DNA of 7,764 nt. Origin: JBGAPI01 sp044221335. GTDB lineage: Bacteria; Pseudomonadota; Gammaproteobacteria; Xanthomonadales; Ahniellaceae. Both the position numbers and the translations under genes were made by a program. Positions 1 to 5,701 of the stretch are shown here, in pieces. How positions within the stretch are numbered: position 1 is the stretch's first letter; every line of letters begins with the position of its first letter. Below the pieces are notes generated by a model that was given only the letters and a program-made list of their open reading frames with translations, did no database searches and was not told the DNA's origin. The stretch is from positions 1 through 7,764 of the forward strand of contig JBGAPI010000082.1 of assembly GCA_044221335.1 (NCBI GenBank). Reading direction: 5' to 3'.

Positions 1-354
1 CTGCTGCCGCTTCCGACCGCCGCCTCGGACTGGGAACTGTCCTGGGATGGCCGCATGCCCCTGGTCCTGCCGCAGGGGCTCGGCACCCTCGCCTTCGACC
101 CGCCACCGACGGCGCCGCTGGCGCTGACCGTGCGCAATCGCCGCGGCGGCGAACGCCTCCGTCTCTCCCTCGCGCGCCCATCGCAGTCCTTGAAGCACCT
201 GCTGCAGGACGCCGGAGTGCCGCCCTGGGAACGGCGCCGCCTGCCGTTGCTGCTGCTGGATGGCGCCGTCGTCGCGGCGGGGGAGCGCTGGCGCTCGGCC
301 ACCGCCCCGTTCCACGCGCTGCGCTGGACGCGCGGCGTCTTTGCCAATCGGTGA
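1..354 (+). CDS. tilS: tRNA(Ile)-lysidine synthase, C-terminal part (5' end outside window)
   Basis: TilS ligates lysine to C34 of the tRNA-Ile with a CAU anticodon in the cytoplasm, using ATP, so that the tRNA reads AUA codons. Only the last 117 codons are present, open from base 1 in frame 1 to the TGA at 352-354. The segment matches the family's C-terminal tRNA-binding domain: LTVRNRRGGERLRL (a basic strand followed by GGERL), then SLKHLLQDAGVPPWERRRLP and LLLLDGAVVAAG. The pattern SLKxLxQxxGVPPWxRxRLPLL is the hallmark of the TilS C-terminal domain. The ATP-pyrophosphatase domain with its SGGxDS loop would lie upstream and cannot be seen. An internal ATG at 55 is not the true start, because the same frame stays open to the window edge and upstream residues such as DWELSWDGR fit the family. 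xseB follows after 53 bases. Confidence 0.9.
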   Translation: MLPLPTAASDWELSWDGRMPLVLPQGLGTLAFDPPPTAPLALTVRNRRGGERLRLSLARPSQSLKHLLQDAGVPPWERRRLPLLLLDGAVVAAGERWRSATAPFHALRWTRGVFANR

Positions 355-371
355 CAGCGGCGGCCGCCGCG

Positions 372-400
372 TTGAATCCCGACCGTCGCTGCGTTATTTT
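372..400 (+). promoter_or_regulatory. Candidate sigma70 promoter for a leaderless xseB transcript
   Basis: TTGAAT at 372-377 and TATTTT at 395-400 are separated by exactly 17 bases, with 4 of 6 matches each to the sigma70 -35 and -10 consensus. The -10 box ends 7 bases before the xseB ATG at 408. Transcription starting at the usual distance would therefore begin at 407-408, giving an mRNA with almost no leader. No Shine-Dalgarno sequence precedes the ATG, which fits. The AT-rich TTATTTT stands out in a very GC-rich background. This is a prediction from sequence only. Confidence 0.5.
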
Positions 401-407
401 GCGCGCC

Positions 408-662
408 ATGCCCAACCCCAGCCCGCCCGCGGAGCAGAGCTCGATCGCCGAATTCGAGCGCTCGCTGTCGGAACTGGAGCAGATCGTGTCGAAGCTGGAG
501 CACGGCGAGCTGTCGCTCGACGAATCGCTGTCCACCTTCGAACGCGGGATCGCCCTGTACCGCGACTGCAAGACCGCGCTGGACGCGGCGGAACTGAAGG
601 TCAAGCAACTGACCGATCCGCTGCGACCCGACGGCGCCGTGCCGTTCGACCCGGAAGCGTGA
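408..662 (+). CDS. xseB: Exodeoxyribonuclease VII small subunit
   Basis: XseB is the small subunit of exonuclease VII. Several copies bind the large XseA subunit and form an enzyme that degrades single-stranded DNA to oligonucleotides in mismatch repair and recombination. The 84-residue product is typical in length and carries the family pattern: FERSLSELEQIVSKLEHGELSLDESL, followed by FERGIALYRDCKTALDAAELKVKQL. These are two amphipathic helices forming the XseB hairpin. The acidic tail after the second helix is not conserved. I chose ATG 408 because the family normally starts a few residues before the FE motif and a promoter ends 7 bases upstream. A GTG at 351, overlapping the tilS stop, would add 19 unconserved residues. 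The stop TGA overlaps the ispA GTG start (GTGA at 659-662), an arrangement known from many proteobacteria. xseA is not in the window. Confidence 0.93.
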   Translation: MPNPSPPAEQSSIAEFERSLSELEQIVSKLEHGELSLDESLSTFERGIALYRDCKTALDAAELKVKQLTDPLRPDGAVPFDPEA

Positions 663-1561
663 ACCTCCCCCGTTTCGAACTGACGCCGCGGCTCGCGGCC
701 TTCGCCGCGCGCGTCGAGGACGTGCTCGACCGCCTGCTGCCGCCGTCGGCGCAGCCGCCCGAACGCCTGCACGAGGCGATGCGCTACAGCGTCCTCGGCG
801 GCGGCAAGCGGATCCGTCCGATGCTGGTCTATTCGGCCGGTGCGCTGGGCGACGGCACGCCGGATTCGCTGGACGCGGCTGCCGCCGCGGTCGAGATCAT
901 CCATGCCTACTCGCTGATCCACGACGACCTGCCGGCGATGGACGACGACGATCTCCGGCGCGGCAAGCCGACCTGCCACATCGCGTACGGCGAGGCCACC
1001 GCGATCCTCGCCGGCGACGCGCTGCAGGCGCTGGCCTTCGAGGTCCTGGCACGCGACGACGGCCACATCGATGCCGCCGCGCGGGTGGCGATGCTGCACG
1101 AACTCGCCGTCGCCTGCGGCGCCCACGGCATGGCCGGCGGTCAGGCCATCGATCTCGACGCGGTCGGCCAGCGCCTCGACCTGCCGGCGCTGGAGCGGAT
1201 GCACCGCCACAAGACCGGCGCCCTGATCCGAGCCTCGGTGCTGCTCGGCGCGATCGCCGGCGGGCGCCGCGACCCGCAATCGCTCGAGCATCTGCGCGTC
1301 TACGGCCACGCGGTCGGTCTCGCGTTCCAGATCCGCGACGACATTCTCGACGTCGAAGGCGACACCGCCGTGATCGGCAAGCGCCAGGGCGCCGATGCCG
1401 CGCGCGACAAGCCGACCTACCCGGCCCTGCTCGGGATGGACGCTGCGCGCCGCCTAGGCGATGAGCAGCGGGAGCTGGCGCTGTCCGCCCTCGCCCGTGT
1501 TGGCGGGCGCACCACCGACCTCGCCGACCTTGCCCACTACGCCGTCGAACGCCGTTCGTAG
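659..1561 (+). CDS. ispA: Farnesyl diphosphate synthase (polyprenyl synthetase family)
   Basis: This enzyme condenses dimethylallyl or geranyl diphosphate with isopentenyl diphosphate to give farnesyl diphosphate, the precursor of undecaprenyl carrier lipid, quinone side chains and other isoprenoids. The product has 300 residues, the usual IspA length. Visible motifs are GGGKRIRP (47-54, diphosphate binding), the first aspartate-rich motif DDLPAMD (89-95), the KTG motif in HRHKTGALI, and the second aspartate-rich motif DDILD (227-231) within GLAFQIRDDILDVEGD. The start is GTG 659, which overlaps the xseB TGA. The frame stays open upstream to 260, but that stretch only reads through tilS and xseB in another frame. 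A GGAAG at 653-657 is too close to serve as a normal ribosome site, so translation is probably coupled to xseB. Unlike the E. coli xseB-ispA-dxs order, no dxs follows. The TAG stop lies inside a GTAG palindrome. Confidence 0.95.
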   Translation: MNLPRFELTPRLAAFAARVEDVLDRLLPPSAQPPERLHEAMRYSVLGGGKRIRPMLVYSAGALGDGTPDSLDAAAAAVEIIHAYSLIHDDLPAMDDDDLRRGKPTCHIAYGEATAILAGDALQALAFEVLARDDGHIDAAARVAMLHELAVACGAHGMAGGQAIDLDAVGQRLDLPALERMHRHKTGALIRASVLLGAIAGGRRDPQSLEHLRVYGHAVGLAFQIRDDILDVEGDTAVIGKRQGADAARDKPTYPALLGMDAARRLGDEQRELALSALARVGGRTTDLADLAHYAVERRS

Positions 1562-1645
1562 GGCGGCCTCCGGCCGCCGTTGCGACAGGACGTCATTCGC
1601 GCGACTTCCGTTACGCCTCGCGATGGCGCGCGGTGCGCGCCCTAC
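1558..1645. repeat. REPIN-like pair of inverted GTAG palindromes
   Basis: The plus-strand unit is GTAG (1558-1561) followed by a perfect 7-bp stem, GGCGGCC (1562-1568), loop TCC, GGCCGCC (1572-1578). A second unit lies on the minus strand at 1625-1645. Read on that strand it is GTAG, then GGCGCGC, loop ACC, GCGCGCC, another perfect 7-bp stem. The two units face each other across 46 bases, giving an 88-base element. REP sequences with a GTAG end (SMAG-type) are known from Stenotrophomonas and relatives, and are mobilised by RAYT transposases acting in trans. Pairs in inverted orientation are called REPINs. No RAYT gene is in this window. The element probably also acts as an RNA hairpin at the end of the ispA transcript. 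Confidence 0.75.
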
Positions 1646-1666
1646 GCACCGGCCTCGACGACGCCG

Positions 1667-1682
1667 CGGGTATGATTACCCG
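1667..1682. promoter_or_regulatory. Palindrome over a -10-like box upstream of the DUF2058 gene
   Basis: CGGGTA (1667-1672), spacer TGAT, TACCCG (1677-1682) is a perfect 6-bp inverted repeat. It contains TATGAT (1671-1676), which matches the -10 consensus at 5 of 6 positions. Transcription from it would start near 1683 and leave a leader of about 25 bases before ATG 1708. No good -35 box lies 16-18 bases upstream. The palindrome could be an operator over the promoter, or a chance feature. Confidence 0.35.
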
Positions 1683-1707
1683 ACTCCATATCGACGTTGC
1701 ACCGTGC

Positions 1708-2262
1708 ATGGCGAAGCCCAATCCCCTCCAGGCCCAGCTGCTGAAGGCCGGCCTCGTCAACAAGGCCAAGGTCGCCGAGGTCGCGCGCGAGCAGAACAAG
1801 GCACGCCACGGCAAGAGTCCGGCGGATCCCAGCGAGAGCCAGCTCGCCGCGGAACGCGCGCGGATCGAGAAGGTCGAGCGGGATCGCGCGCTCGAGGCGG
1901 AGCGCAAGGCGCTCGCGCGCAGCATCGAACTGCGCGCCCAGGCGCGGCAGATCATCGCCGACAAGAAGCTGCCGCGGACCGGCGACAGCGACTACCGTTT
2001 CACCGTCGACGGCACGATCCGCTCGCTGCCGGTGAACGACGAGCAGCGCCGCAAGCTCGCCACCGGCGCGATCGTCGTCGTGCGCCATGGCGACACCTTC
2101 GAGCTCCTGCCGCGCCTCGCCGGCGACAAGGTGCGCGAACGCGACGCGACGCTGATCGTGCTCGACCATGGGCAAGGGCAGGCGACCGAACCGTCCACCG
2201 GCAACGCCGAGGATGACGCCTACTACGCTCAGTTCACGGTGCCCGACGACCTGGTCTGGTGA
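1708..2262 (+). CDS. DUF2058 family protein (YaiL-like)
   Basis: The product has 184 residues and resembles E. coli YaiL and other DUF2058 proteins, a cytoplasmic family of unknown function sometimes annotated as nucleoprotein/polynucleotide-associated. It begins with the conserved MAKPNPLQAQLLKAGLVNKAK. A long charged helix follows (about residues 25-85, rich in E, R, K and A, likely coiled coil). Next is a compact C-terminal domain with YRFTVDGTIRSLPVNDEQRRKLATGAIVVVRHGDTFELLP. It ends YYAQFTVPDDLVW, typical of the family. ATG 1708 gives the family N-terminus; the in-frame GTG at 1633 would add unconserved residues encoded by the REP element. There is no Shine-Dalgarno sequence. The stop overlaps a GTG at 2259 in the frame of the next gene, but that gene more likely starts at 2361. 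Confidence 0.88.
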   Translation: MAKPNPLQAQLLKAGLVNKAKVAEVAREQNKARHGKSPADPSESQLAAERARIEKVERDRALEAERKALARSIELRAQARQIIADKKLPRTGDSDYRFTVDGTIRSLPVNDEQRRKLATGAIVVVRHGDTFELLPRLAGDKVRERDATLIVLDHGQGQATEPSTGNAEDDAYYAQFTVPDDLVW

Positions 2263-2276
2263 GACCGGGCGACACC

Positions 2277-2301
2277 GCGTGCGCGGCATCGGGCCGCACG
2301 C
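2277..2301 (+). other. Stem-loop after the DUF2058 gene
   Basis: GCGTGCG (2277-2283) and CGCACGC (2295-2301) form a perfect 7-bp stem with an 11-base loop, 14 bases after the stop codon. No T-run follows, so it is not a standard intrinsic terminator. It may be a Rho-dependent or 3'-end-protecting hairpin, or chance in GC-rich DNA. Confidence 0.3.
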
Positions 2302-2331
2302 AGCGGACCTACCCAACACGGCGCCAGCGTC

Positions 2332-2337
2332 TATCAT
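2332..2337 (+). promoter_or_regulatory. Candidate -10 box for the oxygenase/Lgt-like/radical SAM operon
   Basis: TATCAT matches the -10 consensus at 5 of 6 positions and lies in the non-coding gap before ATG 2361. A start near 2344 would leave a leader of about 17 bases with no Shine-Dalgarno sequence. No clear -35 box is visible 16-18 bases upstream. It is the best candidate for the promoter of the following gene block. Confidence 0.4.
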
Positions 2338-2360
2338 CGCGTTTTGCACGCCAGTCCCGC

Positions 2361-3053
2361 ATGCCCCCCGTCGAACTGCTCGATCCCGCCCGACTCGCCG
2401 CGCCCGACCTGCTCCGCTCCGAGCCGTTTCCGTTCGTGGTCGTGGAGAAGCTGCTCCCCGACGGCGCCTGCAACACGCTCGCCAGCGACTTCCCGCGCTA
2501 CCGCGAGGCCGGCTTCTTCCCGCACGACACCGCCGAGTGCGGCGCCAGCGTCAACACGCTGATCGCCGAGGCGACCACCGCCGCATTCGCCGACGCGCTC
2601 GGTGACCGGCTCGGCATCCCGCGGCTGTCGCAGTACCCGACCCTGGTGACGATCTGCCGCGCGCTCAACCGCCGCCACGGCACCATCCACACCGACAGCC
2701 GCTCGAAGGTCGTCACGGCGTTGATCTATCTCAACGAGCACTGGCCCGACACCAGCGCCGGCTGCCTGCGCTTCCTCGCGAAGATCGACGACATCAACGC
2801 GACCGTGGTGCCGGAGATCCGCCCGCTGTACGGCACGCTGACCGCGTTCGCGCGACGCGACAATTCCTTCCACGGCCACCTTCCGTACGAGGGTGAGCGC
2901 CGGGTGATCCAGATCGCCTGGGTGACCAGTGCCGAAGAGGCGGCGCGGAAGAGCCGTCGCGGACGCTTCTCGCGGATGGTGAAGTGGCTGACCGGTCGGC
3001 TCGACACCTGGTTCGGCGCCAATCGCGACGACAACGCCGCGCATCGCGATTGA
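2361..3053 (+). CDS. 2-oxoglutarate/Fe(II)-dependent oxygenase superfamily protein
   Basis: The 230-residue product has the jelly-roll iron-binding pattern of 2OG-Fe(II) oxygenases (prolyl-4-hydroxylase-like). The HxD pair is His110 and Asp112 in GTIHTDSRSKVVTALIYLN. The distal histidine is His171 (or His173) in NSFHGHLPYEGERRVIQIAW, with Arg180/Arg181 placed to hold 2-oxoglutarate. Such enzymes hydroxylate a C-H bond while turning 2-oxoglutarate into succinate and CO2; the substrate here is unknown. There is no signal peptide. The last 40 residues are basic, with an amphipathic stretch (SRMVKWLTGRLDTWFG) that could touch the membrane. ATG 2361 is preferred. The in-frame GTG 2259, overlapping the previous stop, would add 34 arginine-rich, unconserved-looking residues. 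The TGA overlaps the ATG of the Lgt-like gene (TGATG), suggesting coupled translation. Confidence 0.82.
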   Translation: MPPVELLDPARLAAPDLLRSEPFPFVVVEKLLPDGACNTLASDFPRYREAGFFPHDTAECGASVNTLIAEATTAAFADALGDRLGIPRLSQYPTLVTICRALNRRHGTIHTDSRSKVVTALIYLNEHWPDTSAGCLRFLAKIDDINATVVPEIRPLYGTLTAFARRDNSFHGHLPYEGERRVIQIAWVTSAEEAARKSRRGRFSRMVKWLTGRLDTWFGANRDDNAAHRD

Positions 3054-3829
3054 TGCCGTTCACGCTGCACACGGCCTTCGAGGCCGCCGGCTACGCGATC
3101 GGTTTCCGGCTGTTCCTGTGGCTGCGCCGGCGCCGGCCCAACGCGGCGCTGGCGGACCTAGACGACGCGCTGTGGATCGTGGTCGGCGCGATGCTCGGTG
3201 CCGCCAGCGGCTCCAAGATCGCCTACTGGATCAACCAGCCCGACCTCGCCTTCTCCGGCTTCCCGAGTCTCGCCCACCTGATGGCCGGCAAGTCGATCGT
3301 GGGCGGGCTCCTCGGCGGCTGGCTCGGCGTGGAGGTCGTGAAGTGGCGCCGCGGCATCACCGCGAGCAGCGGCGACGTGATGGTCTGGCCGCTCGCCGTC
3401 GGCATGGTGATCGGCCGCATCGGCTGCTTCCTGTCCGGTCTCGACGACCAGACCCATGGCCTGCCGACAGCGCTGCCCTGGGGCCACGACTACGGCGACG
3501 GCATCCCGCGCCATCCGGTGCAGCTCTACGAGATCCTCTACCTGCTGGTGTCCGCCGCGCTGATCGAACGGGTCCTGCGGTCGAGCGACCCGGTCGCCGT
3601 CGGTGCGGCGACGTCCGCCCCGGCCGGCCTCCGCGCAGGCGATGCGTTCAAGCTGTTCCTCGGCGGCTACCTCGCGTTCCGGCTGCTGGTCGACTTCCTG
3701 AAGCCGGTCGAGTATTCGTGGCCCGGCGGTACCGCGGGGCTGCAATGGCTGTGCGCGGCGGGACTCGTGTACTTCCTTCCGCATATGCTTCGGATCGCCC
3801 GCTCGCTGCCCGAAGGTCCGCACGGATGA
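3053..3829 (+). CDS. Divergent prolipoprotein diacylglyceryl transferase (Lgt) homologue
   Basis: This is a 258-residue integral membrane protein with about seven hydrophobic segments (roughly residues 8-24, 38-58, 80-96, 108-128, 155-172, 198-215, 225-245). True Lgt moves diacylglycerol from phosphatidylglycerol to the lipobox cysteine of prolipoproteins. Family traits seen: GKSIVGGLLGG (79-89), the signature start GRIGCF (121-126), RHPVQLYE (153-160), and FRLLVDFLKP with Arg210. Differences from the E. coli enzyme, judged by eye: Val83 at the place of the HGG histidine, Cys125 for the signature asparagine, no clear match to the signature glutamate, and Asp214 in place of the C-terminal glutamate. 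It is therefore probably a paralogue with another lipid or acceptor, not the housekeeping lgt. Its ATG overlaps the oxygenase stop by one base, and its stop overlaps the radical SAM start (ATGA), so it likely works with them. Confidence 0.8.
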   Translation: MPFTLHTAFEAAGYAIGFRLFLWLRRRRPNAALADLDDALWIVVGAMLGAASGSKIAYWINQPDLAFSGFPSLAHLMAGKSIVGGLLGGWLGVEVVKWRRGITASSGDVMVWPLAVGMVIGRIGCFLSGLDDQTHGLPTALPWGHDYGDGIPRHPVQLYEILYLLVSAALIERVLRSSDPVAVGAATSAPAGLRAGDAFKLFLGGYLAFRLLVDFLKPVEYSWPGGTAGLQWLCAAGLVYFLPHMLRIARSLPEGPHG

Positions 3830-5280
3830 CGGCCAAGGTCCGACCCTACCTGTTCTACGACACCACGACGTCGATCTGCGCCGAATGCCTGATCCGGGTC
3901 GAGGCCAAGGTGCTGGTGAAGGACGGCAAGGTCTACCTGGAGAAGTGGTGCCCGGAGCACGGCTTCGCGCGGGTCCTCGTCGCCGATGACGCCGACTACT
4001 ACCGGCGCTCGCGCGAGGTCTACCTCAAGCCGCCGGAGCTGCCACGCCGCTTCGCGACCGAAATGCACTGGGGTTGTCCCTACGACTGCGGCCTGTGTCC
4101 CGACCACATGCAGCACTCCTGCCTCACGCTGCTCGAGGTCACCGACCACTGCAACCTGCGCTGCCCGATCTGCTACGCGGACAGCGGTCCGCACCGGCCG
4201 GAGTTCCGCTCGCTGGAACAGATCGAGTCCATGCTCGAGGCGATCGTCGCCAGCGAGGGCGAGCCCGACGTGGTGCAGGTCTCCGGCGGCGAGCCGACCC
4301 TGCACCCGGACTTCTTCGCCATCCTCGACGCCTGCAAGCGTCGACCGATCCGGCACCTGATGGTCAACACCAACGGCCTCCGGATCGCGAAGGAACCGGA
4401 CTTCGCGAAACGGCTGGCGGAGTACCAGCCCGGCTTCGAGCTCTACCTGCAGTTCGATTCGCTGCGCGAGTCCGCGCTGGAGCGGCTGCGCGGCGCGAAG
4501 CTGACCGAGATCCGCAGGCGCGCGCTGGATGCGCTCGACGCCGCCGGGGTGTCGACGACGCTGGTGGTGACGGTGATGAAGGGCGTCAACGACGACGAAT
4601 TGGGCGACATCATCGAGTACGCGCTGGCGCGGCCCTGCGTGCGCGGCGTCACCTTCCAGCCGGTGCAGCAGGCCGGCCGCCTCGAGGCCTTCGACACCGC
4701 GGAGAATCGCCTGACCCTGACCGAGGTTCGCCGCCGCATCCTCGAGCAGTCCGGCCGCTTCGAGCCCGACGACCTGGTGCCGGTGCCGTGCAATCCCGAC
4801 TGCCTGGCGATGGCGTATGCGCTGAAGCTCGGCAACCGCGTCGTGCCGCTGACCCGTTACGTGAAGCCGGAGGACCTGGTCGAGCAAGGACGCAACACGA
4901 TCGTGGTCGAGCGCGACGAAGGACTGCGCGAACTCGCCTTCAGGCTGTTCTCGTCGAGTCCCGGCCCCGAGAAGCAGGCGACCTTGCTGTCCGAACTGCT
5001 GTGCTGCCTGCCCCAGGTCGCCGGCCCGGCGGGACTGGACTACCGCAACGTGTTCCGCATCATCATCATGCAGTTCGTCGATGCGATGAGCTTCGACCTG
5101 CGCTCGGTGAAGAAGTCCTGCGTCCACATCGCGCAGCCGGACGGCTCGATCATCCCGTTCGACACCTACAACCTGTTCTACCGTGACGACCGCCGGAAGA
5201 AGCTGGCGGAACTGCGCCGGCAGCACGAGCCGCGGGTATGGACCTCGCGGCGACTCCCGTCGACGACCCGCACCGGCTAG
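3826..5280 (+). CDS. Radical SAM enzyme, MJ0619/tetraether-synthase-like
   Basis: The 484-residue product has the canonical radical SAM cluster motif Cys109-x3-Cys113-x2-Cys116 in TDHCNLRCPICYAD and the SAM-binding GGEP at 154-157. Just before it is a second CX3CX2C, Cys84-Cys88-Cys91 in GCPYDCGLCPDH, plus Cys99. The N-terminus has a metal-ribbon-like pair, C18xxC21 and C42PEH45. Further cysteines are 322, 326, 393, 394 and 432. The order ribbon, GCPYDCGLCPDH, EVTDxCNLRCPICYA is that of the archaeal MJ0619 group. MJ0619 was shown to be Tes, which joins lipid tails by radical C-C coupling using several Fe-S clusters. Related bacterial enzymes are proposed to make membrane-spanning lipids. The C-terminal SCVHIAQPDGSIIPFDTYN has Asp where I recall relatives having Cys (PFCxYN). 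GAAGG at 3812-3816 is a fair ribosome site for ATG 3826, which overlaps the lgt-like stop. The substrate is unproven. Confidence 0.85.
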   Translation: MTAKVRPYLFYDTTTSICAECLIRVEAKVLVKDGKVYLEKWCPEHGFARVLVADDADYYRRSREVYLKPPELPRRFATEMHWGCPYDCGLCPDHMQHSCLTLLEVTDHCNLRCPICYADSGPHRPEFRSLEQIESMLEAIVASEGEPDVVQVSGGEPTLHPDFFAILDACKRRPIRHLMVNTNGLRIAKEPDFAKRLAEYQPGFELYLQFDSLRESALERLRGAKLTEIRRRALDALDAAGVSTTLVVTVMKGVNDDELGDIIEYALARPCVRGVTFQPVQQAGRLEAFDTAENRLTLTEVRRRILEQSGRFEPDDLVPVPCNPDCLAMAYALKLGNRVVPLTRYVKPEDLVEQGRNTIVVERDEGLRELAFRLFSSSPGPEKQATLLSELLCCLPQVAGPAGLDYRNVFRIIIMQFVDAMSFDLRSVKKSCVHIAQPDGSIIPFDTYNLFYRDDRRKKLAELRRQHEPRVWTSRRLPSTTRTG

Positions 5281-5283
5281 GAT
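5278..5283 (+). promoter_or_regulatory. Candidate -10 box for a leaderless transcript of the small membrane protein gene
   Basis: TAGGAT matches the -10 consensus at 4 of 6 positions. It uses the TAG stop codon of the radical SAM gene as its first three bases, and ends 7 bases before ATG 5291, so transcription would start at or next to the start codon. No ribosome-binding sequence precedes the ATG. No convincing -35 box is seen, so this is tentative. Confidence 0.35.
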
Positions 5284-5290
5284 CACCCGC

Positions 5291-5674
5291 ATGAGCGACC
5301 TGCCTCCCCTGCCGCCGGAACTCCCGCCGGGCCCGCCACCGCTCAATCCCTACGGCGCGCCGAGCCAGCTGTCGCCCCCGGAGCCGCCCGGCGCGCCGAA
5401 CAAGGGATCGGTGCTCCTCGGCTGCGCGATCTCGGTGGCACTGCCGGTCGCGACCTTCATGCTGATGGGCTTCTTCGCCGGCCTCGGCGTCAACAGCGAA
5501 GTGCCCTTCATGATCATCGCCGCGATGCCCTTCGTCGGGCTGCTCGCGCTGGTCGTACTGTTCATCCGGCTGCGTCACACGCGCACCCTCGGCGGGCTGC
5601 TGATCGGCGTCGCGATCGAGGTGCTGCTGGTGGTGTCGTGCTTCGCGATGCTGGCGGGCACGAATTTCCACTGA
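5291..5674 (+). CDS. Small proline-rich membrane protein of unknown function
   Basis: The product has 127 residues. Residues 1-38 are very rich in proline (PPLPPELPPGPPP, then SPPEPPGAPNK), with no signal peptide, so this part is likely a flexible cytoplasmic tail. Three hydrophobic segments follow, at about 39-63, 71-92 and 100-122, separated by short loops; the second loop is basic (RLRHTR). I do not recognise a named family. Proline-rich tails before membrane helices are common in small DUF4190-like or DUF4339-like proteins, but no diagnostic motif is seen. It starts 10 bases after the radical SAM stop and could be the last gene of that operon or have its own leaderless promoter. ATG 5291 is the first start after the upstream stop that gives a sensible N-terminus; the frame is open upstream only as a shadow. 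Confidence 0.72.
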   Translation: MSDLPPLPPELPPGPPPLNPYGAPSQLSPPEPPGAPNKGSVLLGCAISVALPVATFMLMGFFAGLGVNSEVPFMIIAAMPFVGLLALVVLFIRLRHTRTLGGLLIGVAIEVLLVVSCFAMLAGTNFH

Positions 5675-5701
5675 GTGTTGCGGGAGCGGCGCGGACTCCG
5701 A

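Noticed and set aside
260..658. In-frame extension of ispA upstream of GTG 659
   Set aside because: It reads through tilS and xseB in another frame, gives an arginine-rich non-family sequence, and would make the protein 133 residues too long.
1562..1578. Intrinsic transcription terminator after ispA
   Set aside because: The hairpin is strong but is not followed by a T-run, and it matches the GTAG repeat family, so a repeat is the better explanation.
1461..2216. 251-codon plus-strand frame across the ispA end and DUF2058 gene
   Set aside because: It crosses the REPIN element and overlaps two well-supported genes in another frame; the sequence is mostly R, G, A and P.
2259..2360. GTG 2259 as the true start of the oxygenase gene
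   Set aside because: It would mimic the xseB-ispA GTGA overlap, but the added 34 residues are arginine-rich without family likeness, and a -10-like box lies inside this stretch.
4074..5186. 370-codon plus-strand frame inside the radical SAM gene
   Set aside because: This is an out-of-frame shadow; all conserved Cys and GGEP motifs are in the other frame.
3667..5346. 559-codon minus-strand open frame opposite the radical SAM gene
   Set aside because: It is a mirror frame produced by high GC codon use on the plus strand. The composition is low-complexity (R, A, G, V, H), with no recognisable domain or ribosome site.
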